Source: Didymodactylos carnosus (taxonomy: Eukaryota; Rotifera; Eurotatoria; Philodinida; Philodinidae). From it: DNA of 26,058 nucleotides. Each line of letters begins with the position of its first letter. The stretch's first letter is position 1. The notes beneath the pieces were generated by a model. That model saw only the letters and a list, made by a program, of their open reading frames with translations. It had not been told where the DNA came from and did not search any database. Made by a program: the position numbers and the translations under genes. Positions 8,430 through 19,100 of the stretch are shown here, piece after piece. The stretch is taken from the NCBI GenBank assembly GCA_905250885.1, contig CAJNOQ010002132.1, positions 1 through 26,058 on the forward strand. Reading direction: 5' to 3'.

Positions 8430-9630
8430 GGATATTCACAAATATTTGATTTTTGAAAAAAGAAGAAGAAAAGTCTTAACTGCAGTCAGAAACCATGGAG
8501 CGCAATTGGTAACAAATAGTTTGAGAAGTACAATTATTTCTGTAGATATACCGATAAACCGCTTTTAGAATTAGTGTATTCCTGTTCTAGAGAGACAATT
8601 GTAAGCAAGATAAACGCACACACAAGACAAACAGGCGAATATCATTCTATTAGTCTATGTACCAGTTTCATTCGAAAAACATGAGTAAAACGTATCCGAT
8701 GAGTTATCATATGACAAGTTAGCAGATGCATCAAACCAAATTTCTGCAAAAAATTGAAATAAACATAAATAATAAGTAACAAAAGTAGAGGTAACTAGGT
8801 CAAATTGTCTGTCTCTCATGAACAAACTCATCAAGCGTGACTTTGACTTTTGGATTTCATGTACTCCATTTATTAGATAGAACTTAATGCATTGGTTACA
8901 GTGTCATAATGCATTTTCCTCAACATTTTAAGTTTGATGAGATGGTTGAAATAAAACTCTGTTGATGGATTGTAAAATTATGGACGACATAGTAAAAAAT
9001 GGTGACTTTTGAGATTTTTTCAAAATAATTATCGGTATTGAATAAAAAGATTTCTAAAAGCGATGTTACAATAATCAGCGCATCGAGATCTAGCAAATAT
9101 TTCAAATTATTTCCTACTTTTATGATGATTTGTAAATTGTCACGCTGTCACTATCCTAAATGAATGTACTTGAATACTTGCCAATTTTCTAAGATACTTC
9201 TCAAGTATTTTCAAAGTAACTAGCTTGCCAAGTTGTTGGTAGATACTTGACCAAGTTGTTGTAAAGTACTTTCATAATGGTTCAAGTGGAAACAATAAAT
9301 AAATAGACGTCGAGGAAAACTGCGAAATTGTGCTGTTCATCTCTTTTTTTGCACGTTTTTCGTGATAGCCCGCTTTTGTATGGAATTCCAGTGTATTTAA
9401 TGCATTCTGGATGCTTTAAGGATAGCGGGATACATTGTGACATATTCCCTAGCTAAAAACTTGAAAACATAATAACTAGGCTACACTCCATATAACCAGA
9501 AAAAAAATTTGCTTAAATATCAGCCGAAAACAGCATTAAGATTGTCGGATTGTGTCTTGGAAAGGTCAGATATATACTGGGTGTAACACTCCACATTCTA
9601 TCCCATGATCGACTTATTAACATAAGGACT
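8430..9630. other. Spacer, possibly with further exons of the 8-kb gene
   Basis: On the minus strand a good acceptor (TTTTTTGCAG, exon from 8743) opens a coding-like stretch. Two frames are plausible: one reads IWFDASANLSYDNSSDTFYS, the other HLLTCHMITHRIRFTHVFRM. Neither could be joined with confidence to the exon at 8363-8427. Near 9180-9290 a loosely repeated ACCAAGTTGTTG / GATACTTG pattern occurs. Nothing else is recognised. Confidence 0.3.
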
Positions 9631-9639
9631 TGTTTAACC

Positions 9640-9909
9640 AGTGGCGTAACCAGAGGTGGGCTAGACCGAACGCCGCCCGGCCACCGGCAGTCTTTGCCCG
9701 GGCACCGGGAGAAACAAAAAATAATATTTGCACTTAGATTTTTGTCCTTTTCATAAAAGTACAGATACATTGTATTGTCTCTCTCTTAAGAAAGTGAGAA
9801 TTGAGCAACTGTATTTCAGTTGTGGAAAAAATTTAAACTATCGTGGATGGATTTTTTTAAAGGTCGTGGAGCACTGCCATATCGCCCACGGATTCCTGGT
9901 TATGCCACT
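9640..9909. mobile_element. Short element with AGTGGCRTAACCAG ends and GC-rich left part
   Basis: AGTGGCGTAACCAG at 9640-9653 is matched in inverted orientation by CTGGTTATGCCACT at 9896-9909 (13 of 14). Ends of the type CAGTGGCGTARCCAG are widespread on invertebrate DNA transposons. Just inside the left end, 9669-9711 is strikingly GC-rich for this window (GCCGCCCGGCCACCGG, GCCCGGGCACCGGG). The roughly 240-bp interior has no intact protein. TTTAAC occurs on both sides (9633-9638 and 9913-9918) and could be a target duplication, although the right copy is offset by three bases from the inverted end. The superfamily is unknown. Confidence 0.5.
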
Positions 9910-10610
9910 ATTTTTAACTACTCATAACCTAACAGGCTAGCTGGAAAAAGCTTATGTTAGTTGCAGTTCATTGATCTACAGCTCTTAAAGATTCAAATCG
10001 TCTTTTTCCAGACCCATATGATCAGGCATAGCCGAGAACAAATAGATGATTCGAAAGAGAAAGCTGTACACAAGGAGAATTTTTTCGAGTGTAAAGCATT
10101 AAGTCTCTTTTTGTTCCGTCCTCACCCAGCCGATTTAATGACAAATAACGTGAATATGAAGGCGTCACTAGTGTTAGCCATAACATGTCATGTGAATCGG
10201 TTTCTCTTATAGGTAAACGAGCATGCTGTGACCATTTCTGATTTCTGATTTTTGTAGATCATTAACGCAGCTGATTTAGTGTCCGCTTTTTTCTATACTC
10301 TTAGTTATTCTGTCATGTATGACCATCTAAAATGAAACTATATGAAATTGACCTTTTAGACTGAAAATCTTGTCAAAAGAATTTAGACATGTGGAAGTAT
10401 TTGATCTAATAAATGTGATCGCCTAGAAATTGATAGATATAATTTTATTTCAGAAAGATTTCAAGTACAGTTTTTGGAAAGAGGCAACAACGAAATATTA
10501 CACCTGTGGCACTTCTCGAACTAATATCCTTTTTCTCAAACTAATTTTGTTTGTGTAACTTCACACGTTGGTTTTGGAAAAAACAAATCTCTAATATTAG
10601 TACCCAAATT
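9910..10610. other. Spacer with one weak open stretch
   Basis: On the plus strand 9961-10212 is open and follows an acceptor-like TTTTTCCAG ending near 10012, with residues such as RHSREQIDDSKEKAVHKENF. No family is recognised and the reading may be chance. Confidence 0.25.
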
Positions 10611-10615
10611 TTCAT

Positions 10616-10895
10616 TTACAGTTGGTTCCGTTTCAATAAATATGCGTACATTCTATGCATAACAACTTGAGGATCTTTCCATTCATTGTCTATTTCATAA
10701 CGGTTAAATATATCGATAAAAAGCACCAAATGATTGTGAGACAGATTGAGAGTCATTTTATGATGGAAGTGGACAAATACATTTAGTTGATGTGATAGAT
10801 ACGGCTGAAATTTATACCAGGTGTAAATGGAAATAGTTTGGCACTGGGAACGCCACCAACGACAGTTTCAATATTCTGTCGCATTAGTAAATTTT
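10616..10895 (-). pseudogene. Coding-like stretch on the minus strand, unidentified
   Basis: One frame is open from 10867 to the stop at 10616 (83 codons) and contains FIDIFNRYEIDNEWKDPQVV. In another frame 10895-10779 reads MRQNIETVVGGVPSAKLFPF, then a stop. A third frame gives ISAVSITSTKCICPLPS at about 10810-10760. These cannot all be real. The second and third resemble the plus-strand frame at 11136-11291 (GG near the start, TKCIC near the end), which favours them and suggests a decayed gene with a frame change. No family is recognised. Confidence 0.28.
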
Positions 10896-11135
10896 CCGTC
10901 ACTCGTTCAGGTCAACCGCGACCTCACTTGAACAAAATAATGGAATATACTCAAATTAGGAAAACTAGCAAAAAAAAGTATAAAGTATTTACCGTTAAAG
11001 GATTTTCTACAGATTCTTGACCGTCTAATTCGAATGTATAGACGATGGAGTACGAGTCTAAAATGTCGGAATAGAGGGGAAAGATAGATTATATTTAAAA
11101 GTATTAAGCGATTTTAAAAGTTTATTTCTTGAATC

Positions 11136-11291
11136 ATGACATTTTCTGTTAGTGGTGGTATCACCATTGCCGCTTCTAGACCTCAAGAAGGAAGTAATGT
11201 CGAAACTTTTTACCAGAAATCAGTCACACATAGAGCGATACCTGAAATAACTTTAGTCAGATCTGCCACATTAACTAAATGTATCTGTTAA
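11136..11291 (+). CDS. 51-codon open frame, unidentified, related to inverted stretch at 10.8 kb
   Basis: An ATG at 11136 opens MTFSVSGGITIAASRPQEGS and ends ITLVRSATLTKCIC before TAA at 11289. At DNA level, CACATTAACTAAATGTATCT and its surroundings match the minus-strand sequence near 10770-10795 closely (about 20 of 22 over the core). Similarity appears to extend upstream in patches (CTGT..GTGGTGG / CTGT..TTGGTGG). The two copies lie in opposite orientation about 350 bp apart. It may be a decayed duplicate rather than a working small gene, since no promoter or partner exon is evident. Confidence 0.25.
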   Translation: MTFSVSGGITIAASRPQEGSNVETFYQKSVTHRAIPEITLVRSATLTKCIC

Positions 11292-12060
11292 CATAATCAT
11301 TTCGATCGTTAGATTATAAATCACTATAAAATGTGTACAATAAATAAATGAGAAAGATCTTAGATTTCAAACGAACAAAAAAATGAATTTGTACATTCAA
11401 ATAAAGAAAGTATTTATCATATAAAACATAAAATTAAACTTATTGATCTAATGGTATTAGAAAAAGAAAATATCTCCTGATCGTCATACAGCTTGATAAG
11501 TGTTCGTTCTACAAGTGTTAATTGTTGAAAGATATTTATTCTTCGAAAAGTAATAACATTAACTTGTAACCAATGAAAAGAATATGTAAACATTCAAACA
11601 TAATATTTAAAGGTGTTAAGTTAAGGAAATTAATCTTTTTTTTTAAATCGTTAACGAAAAGTAAATGTAATCATCCATTTGCAATCTTATTCTCTCATAC
11701 TTATTTCTTCAATCAATGTGAAACATGTTGATAGTCAATAATCTCTCTTTGCGAAGGAGATCATGTTTAAATAAACTAGACTAATTGATAGAGAATTATA
11801 ATGGTAGTGGTGGACAAAAAACAACTTTTACTTGTTCTTATGCATTAGAAAATTGTTCTTTCTCACAATTGTTTGTATAAACGACTACACTTGGTAGAAA
11901 ATAAAACAATCACTCGATTACGTTCATAGTTAAATATTATTTGAATCAAATTAAAATAAAATCACAGATAGACGAATTTAAATAACTAGCCTACAGTAGC
12001 GATATAATCAGAACTGCCCAACATTTTTTTACGTATTACCAAAGAAAAACATAAAAAATA
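11292..12060. other. Spacer, nothing recognised
   Basis: AT-rich sequence with several AATAAA-like motifs (for example around 11339-11346) but no gene to assign them to. Confidence 0.4.
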
Positions 12061-12091
12061 TTCTTGTGTTGTATTTTTATCTTCCACTTCA

Positions 12092-12437
12092 GATAAAATA
12101 TTTTTCTCAGGACGAATTAGTGACAGCAAACTTTCCAAGAAGTGGCCCTTTTCTTGGTCTGGAGGTGGATAAGGCGCTAAAAATTTCAAGTAAAATGAAT
12201 CTTTTTTCCTTGCTAGATGGAAAAAAAATTAAAAGTTTTCTCAAATTTTTTCTAAAAGAACTGCAGAAAAATCTAGATGAAGAGATAGAGACTCAGGTGG
12301 CAGCTAATAGAAAACTGAAGGGAGAAAGAACTAATTTAGCGCTCTGATGACGAAGGAGAAATATTTCATCCTGAAACGAAACTGTAGTGACGAAAACTGG
12401 CTGACGGAGAAGATGATACTTTATGTAAAGAAAAGAA
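12092..12437 (+). pseudogene. Weak coding-like stretch, unidentified
   Basis: An acceptor-like tract TTATCTTCCACTTCAG ends at about 12091. The following frame, to the stop at 12345-12347, includes FSQDELVTANFPRSGPFLG and then a Lys/Glu/Leu-rich helix (FFLKELQKNLDEEIETQVAA). In a different frame, 12333 onward reads SDDEGEIFHPETK, then two stops, then RKLADGEDDTLCKEKNL. The acidic, charged composition is unlike AT spacer, so an eroded coiled-coil gene is possible. The opposite strand (12189-11986) is also open and reads protein-like (PYPPPDQEKGHFLESLLSLI), so even the strand is unsure. Confidence 0.22.
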
Positions 12438-12439
12438 CT

Positions 12440-15400
12440 TGATTTTAAACTTCCATTTTAGTACAAAAAAGTCGATTTTTAAGTAAAAATCGAAATTTTA
12501 AATTTTCGGAAATATAGCGAAATAAACCACATAATTTTTCACAAGGTAAATCGATCGACAGTGGGTGAGTTGAAAGTTTCTATCAGTTCCGTTTGATCTT
12601 CCGATCGGATCGGTTTTAACTGTGATTGACTTGCTGATTTTGAAAAAACTACGATAAGGTCGGTGATATCTTTAATTGATCAACATCTGTATTACTCATC
12701 TAACAGTTGTGTTTGATGAACAAATGTGACTTCTGTAAAAAGGTAAAGAACGGCAAGTGCAAAGGCATTCTATTTTTTGTTAAGACTAACCATATTATTT
12801 GTCAGTATGTTCAATGAGTCGTCTATAGTAGTTTAGATAACATTGGCTAAACAAATAGGTGACATGTTTTATGTTACCGCCACTTATTGAATAAGTCAAA
12901 AGCGCTCTACTTGTTTGCGAACAAGATTTTGTGGCATTATAATCTTATTATTTGATTAAACTACTACTCCGTTGTATGAAAGAAGTTGAACTATAAACGA
13001 CCAATGATTGTCTTATTACCATTGATTTACGGAAACAAATAATATGGCTTGATCACCATCATCAGCAACGATCTGAACTTCGCTCAACTACTTCTTTTCA
13101 TTACTTATACCAACTTAGTTTTATAATACTGCATTCTCATTATTCTCAGTATGTACATATATATTTCAAAATTTCAATTTATATATATTTTTCCATCATA
13201 AGAGAAAACGTTAACAGTTAAATTATTTTTACGTTTCTGTTCTATTTCTTTCGAAAAATTAAAATATAAAATAAACGTAAACCCAATTGAATGTTGAAAT
13301 ATTAAATAACAATTGGTTAAAAGATTAATTGACTAGCACATACATGCAGGGCGTTAATCAGATAAAAAATAAAAAAGAATTAGAATTTCATCAAAAGCAA
13401 CATATGACGTATCATCAAACAATGAACGAACAGTTCTCTCCTTTCTTCATATAGATATCGTTCATTTTTCGTTTTAAAATAATAATAATTAATGCTATAA
13501 AATAAAAGGTGTAAAAATATCAAGTATGTACGGTGCCAAACATCAAAGATAACAAAAGATGGTTCCAGATATCATGAACATTAAAATAACATCTTATTCA
13601 ATTATGATGATACATATATTTTCCGAACAAAGATGATGGCTTCAGCACTTTCGATATCGATCATCTTATATACATACACATAAAGAAATATTTCTCAACT
13701 GGTCAAAATCAGATGTATGAATTTTGTCTGAGATGGTTTAGATCTTTAAGATGAAATAAATTTCGATTTTCACTATCATATATATTCTCTACTATAGTCG
13801 GTCTATATTAGGCAAAAAAATATCTAATAATTAGACATCTAATGTATCGTTATCTAAAAAATAAAATACTAATTTTTCGATTTGTCAAAATTTTCTATTT
13901 TAATTGTACTCAAAATATGTGGAAATATATGTATAAATCATAGTAATTTGATACTACTTTTCCATCTTCTCAATTTTTTTTGTCCCATCTGAACACCAAC
14001 TATGGAGAGGAGAAGATTGTCGTGCGCAATGACGTAACAGAAAGAAAATAAAAGCTTATCATCATAGAAAAAGAATTAGATTCCATATTTGAGTTCAAAG
14101 TTTCCTTATATTCTTGCACACACACATACATATGTTTATATATTAAACAACATAGCGTCTCCAGTTACAAATAACACAAAGATTAGTCGAGAATGCATCA
14201 TCATCACTCGCAACATACTTACACTATGTCATCATAAACAACGGATAAATATATACACTATTGCCTAATTCTTTCTCATCATGTGAGCAAAATAATTATT
14301 TCTAAATGTACACGCAATTTATCAGTAACCTTGTAACTAACGTACTACTCTTATAAAATATCTTCACCGATACTATTAAAAAATTGAAGTTAAAATGCTC
14401 GGTAACCACCTGTTGGACAAGAATTGGATAAATCAAGACAAAAAAAATGATATAAATCTCAATTAAATCAACTAATTTGATTTGACTCAATCTTCTAAAA
14501 AAAACGTTTCTATGATAAAATAAATCTACGAAGACTATGTAATCTATGTCTTATTCTAGAAAAAGCGCAATAAAATTGATGTTCGATGAAATTTAACTTG
14601 CGACTTGGAAAATTTCGGAATTATTCAGCTCTATGTTGTATACTCTAGTCTTTTGATCGTGTTTATTTCTAAGTTCTTTGCATTATAATCGTTATACAAC
14701 AACTTTAACTCAAGCAATTTACAATCTTTATTCTTTCTCACCACTTCATCATTCTTTCCTTATTGTTCTGTACACGTTCGTGTGAGATCTCTCTTGTTCC
14801 ACTCTATTTATCTTTTAATTCATTATTAACGATATGTCAACAAACCTAATTTTTTTTTTGTTGTTATTGAAAAACGTTTTTCTTTTTTCTCTATTACTCA
14901 AATTTCACTTTTTAGAATCCGATTTCTTTTCCATTCTTTCTCTTTCTCTCTTCTTCTCTTGGTTAGACAGATCAATAAAAAATTAAATATTTACTTGGGT
15001 GCGTGACAACATACATGCACATACAAATATACTAAGAAGCATCTGAATATGTCTGTTTGAGAGTGTGTATTTTGTTTGGAGAAACAAAGAACAAAAAAAA
15101 AAAGTTGTGTATCTAATAAAGAACACACCTGTATCAAAACGCTTACTTTTAAAGTACTAAGTATAAGTTATAATCGAATATACAGCATCCATTATGTGAT
15201 TTAGATCTTTAAATTGTCTTGTAAAAAATGATGATGTGACAGAATTAATGGTACCTTTTTCATTCTTAGATTTAAGTTTTCATTTTCACTAAATAAAAGT
15301 TGATCCTAAGTGAAAATTTCAATAACATTCGAAGTTCTTCATAAAAAGAATTAAGATTGCCATTCGATTTATGATATTACAAACGTACTAATTGAGGGAC

Positions 15401-15755
15401 TCTCATTAATACCTACCTGTTTGTTAAGATACTCTATTCTTATTATTATAAATAATATAATTTGTATTATAGCATCTCTATTCTGATATGAATCAATCAT
15501 TAGTCAAACAAAGAGTCTATTCTCTTGATAACTTCTCATAATACGAGAATACGTTATATAAACTTTGAAGCGGTTTGTCTGTGATCTTTTCTAATAATTG
15601 GAAACAAAACGTATAATACAAAACATTTCTTCGAAAGACAGAAAAAAATAAATAAAAATTAACGTTTATATTTTTTGTCTAATTAAACACAGAATTATAT
15701 AGACTGATATCTGATCGCGCTTTAAAACAAACATAAAACATTATATTGATAACAG
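12440..15755. other. Long spacer including the SIX1/2 3' untranslated region
   Basis: No exon or transposon was recognised over about 3.3 kb. A small hairpin (CGATTTTT ... AAAAATCG) lies near 12473-12494. The 3' untranslated region of the minus-strand SIX gene must start at 15760, but no canonical AATAAA was found on the minus strand within several hundred bases; the first one seen is near 14730. Pyrimidine-rich patches occur around 14880-14960. Confidence 0.4.
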
Positions 15756-15760
15756 TAATA

Positions 15761-16100
15761 TTATAATGAATGATAATCTCTTAATGCACTGTTATCATCA
15801 TGTTGAGGCATTTTCCCATTATTCAAATTATGAGAAACGTTTAACGACGATGGAATTGGTAATAGAGAAGTGGCACCCATATTTGAAAAATGATGTGTAG
15901 TAGTGTTATTAGTATTATGAATACAATTTTGAAAGTCAATGTATAATTGTGAACCGGCTGTTGTCGATAGTTGTGGACGTTTAATATCTATTTCAGATAA
16001 TAAGCCGTTATAATCTCCTTTTTCATCACTATCACTTGAGTGACTCCCATCTAATGAATTGTCATTTTGAGAGTGATGTTCACCATTTTCCAATGGTTTT
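15761..16100 (-). CDS. SIX1/2: SIX1/2 exon 3: C-terminal tail
   Basis: The acceptor TTACTTTTAG lies at 16110-16101. The first base A completes the Arg codon split by intron 2 (AG|A), which keeps the frame. It codes for a low-complexity tail with an acidic Ser/Asp patch ([14 protein letters not shown]), Asn/Thr/His runs and an ending [16 protein letters not shown]1/2 tails are poorly conserved, so this exon rests on phase, distance and strand rather than similarity. Confidence 0.8.
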
Positions 16101-19100
16101 CTAAAAGTAAAAATGTACAATTAAATAGGAGAATTTTATATATTCGCATCTATCATTGTTCAAATAGCATGACAATCAACGTAAGTCCAATTATTGTTAA
16201 AGTATTCTAAACTTCAAACAAAGTAAAAAGTGATACGCACTAATACATTACAAACAAACGAGACTATTTCGTGAAAATTAGATTTAGATTAAATTAAATT
16301 AGATTCGAAAAAGATGTAAAATATCAAAAATCGATCTTAAAATAACTATATTATCTTTAACTAGTAAGAGCTGACATCCCGAAATATATATCATAGATGG
16401 ATAACAATACTAGCTGCATTTTTTTTTTGCACAAAAGTGTTTCTCTGTTCCTCTGTTCTCTATTCGCATTTTCATAAAAAAAAATTATATACAGCCTTTA
16501 TTTAAGTCTAAAAATGCAAAGACTTAGATATTCATTGCTACTAGAAGAGTAAGAACTTCAATTGAATTTTTTATTGAAGTAAATTCATTTTTAGTAGTCT
16601 CCATAACGGTCATGTGGTCTGACTGAGTAATGGCATTTTCTTGTTTTTCTCTGATGCTCGTTTAATTAATTCTATCAGATCATATTACAGATGGTCATTT
16701 CACAACTCAGTTTTCGTCTCTCATTTTTTTTCATTTATCAAATTGATTCTCACTTCTTATCTTCAACATGAGAAGAAAACAATTTCTTTACCTTTGGTAC
16801 TCTTTTTAACAGCGGTTCGAGATAAATTCGTATGTGTTAAAAAAATGATGTGAATTATATACTATTGGATATATCGTTTTTTGAGATATATAACGGATAT
16901 GAGTTTATATTCAGAAAAATTTTAATACACGTGTTCTGTATATCCTAGCGGTATGATAATTATAGAGTGAATACTCTATGCAGTACTATTCATCTATCGG
17001 AAAAAAAGAAAAAACAATTAATTCTATTTTAAAGTTGTCTTTTCTTGTTCGATAAAGTTGAGTAAACACTGAGCAGTATGACTTTGAAAATAAATTATTA
17101 TAATTATTGTTCAACGAAAACTATCAAATATACCAGTGGTTAGTTCCAATGGGAATTATTCATATTTTTTTCTAATATCTGAAAATGTTGAAACTGTCCT
17201 ATAAAACAAACGCATTTTTATGCTTTACTGAAAGTCATATGTAAACAAGATGTCAAAATAAATTGAAAATAATGTACTTTATGCGCTCAATTATTTTATG
17301 AAACAATATTGAACTAAACGCATACTGGTTTAAAATGTCATTTACAAAAATTATTCATTTTAAACGATACTTCACGCTGCTAAATACGTTTCATTTACTG
17401 ACACATGTTGAATTCTACTATAGTCTAATGTTTGTGACTAACTAACTCAACTGACAGATAAAATTGCTATTAATCATCTCTTTTTCTTATGCTCATCAAT
17501 ATTACAGATTAAATATATGTAAAAATCAACAATAATTCGAAACCATATCTAACATTATTTAGCGCTCTAAGGCAAAGAAATTAGAATTTATTATCATCAA
17601 ATTTGCATACGTTTGGCTTCCACTTACTCATGGACACAATTCTCTTACACATATCTCGCGGTATAATAATATTAAAAGTGATTTTTGATACTGACGAATA
17701 AAACTACTAAAAAGTAGTCAATTCAGATTGTTGTTCTAATAGAGTCTATAAAACTACTAGCAAAACACCGTAGACTAAAATCAATATTCGAAGTAGAAAC
17801 TTCTTAGTAGATAACAGATTCTTATTGAAGTCAAAGAATTTTTTAAATTTCAAAAGTTAAGAAACGATACGCTTTAATTTGTTTAAAAAAAGATGCCGAT
17901 TTTTCTCACTTTTCTTCTCTAACAAGTATCCTATTGTAAATCGCAATTGTTCTGATCTCAGTCATATCTCTAATAACTAAGACAATATACAATTCGTCTT
18001 ATAAGAAAATTTTGATTGTATTGTTGTTTATTATCACGATGTTACTACGAATATGTGTGAAAATTTTATGTGTATGTGTATGCCTCTTCTTCATTCATTT
18101 ATTCATTAGCTGTGTCTCTCAAACGCTCAGCATGATATTCAACTGATCAAATGTGAGAAGAAGAAATAACTATTGTACACTCGTGTTTATTGTATAAACA
18201 AACTGACTCTGATCTTATTCGATCTGTCTTCGTAAAAATCACACTCACACGACTATTGAGAACATATTACGAAGATTACGTTATACCAACATCAAAAAGA
18301 GATACTGTATGCAAAACATCATTCTAATAAACCTTTCGTTTTAAGAATCTAGAAGGTTATATCAACGACTCTCAATATTAAGATTTAAGTTTGAAATAGA
18401 TCACTATGCATATCTCTTAAACATGATGAAGTTATTTTCTCCATATCTCTTATTTTAGAACATATTTGTGTAATTAACTTTAAGAAATGGTAATCAAGTG
18501 TCAAGGTCGTTTATTTCAACAATTTAGTGTCAGAAATGGAGTTTCCACAGATTTGCTGACATTAGAAATATCAAATTTTTATACTAGTTCCTCTATGCAA
18601 CTAACTATAATTAACATCTTGCTATTAATAATAAATAAAATCAATTTCATAGTAAATCTGCTATTGACATTAGACTTTAGTTATAAACTCCAATTTTATG
18701 AATAATTTCTTTTTTCCAATGATGAAGGAATTGACATACTAGTTAATTATTTGTTTTTCAAACTTAATTATTTCATACAAATCAAATTAGACATATTCTA
18801 ATTCACATTGTAAAGACAGTTATCTGTCTTTTTATTTAAAAAGATCGTACATAGAAAATTAATTGAAGGTTCAAATCTTTCTTGTCACAAAAAAGTTAAT
18901 AAGTTTGGCATCTTGTGAGTATCTTGTGAACAGCCTCAAATCAAACACGATATCTAATAGATGATATTTATTATTATAGCTATATTTGCGTTTATGTCTC
19001 ATTTCAATAACTAACTAATTTCGAACAGATTTACCATTTCATCATGTCATAGGTTAGAAAATTAGGGAAGTATTCAATGGCACAATGTTGTATATAAACC

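Noticed and set aside
8293-8568. 91-codon plus-strand frame
   Set aside because: It overlaps the better-supported minus-strand exon at 8363-8427 and has AT-driven composition.
9513-9770. Open frames on both strands over the GC-rich patch
   Set aside because: They are by-products of the element end at 9640, where AGTGGCGTAACCAG-type ends read PPLVTPLV on the minus strand.
14302-14490. Ile/Val/Phe-rich minus-strand frame
   Set aside because: Low-complexity hydrophobic reading typical of AT-rich spacer.
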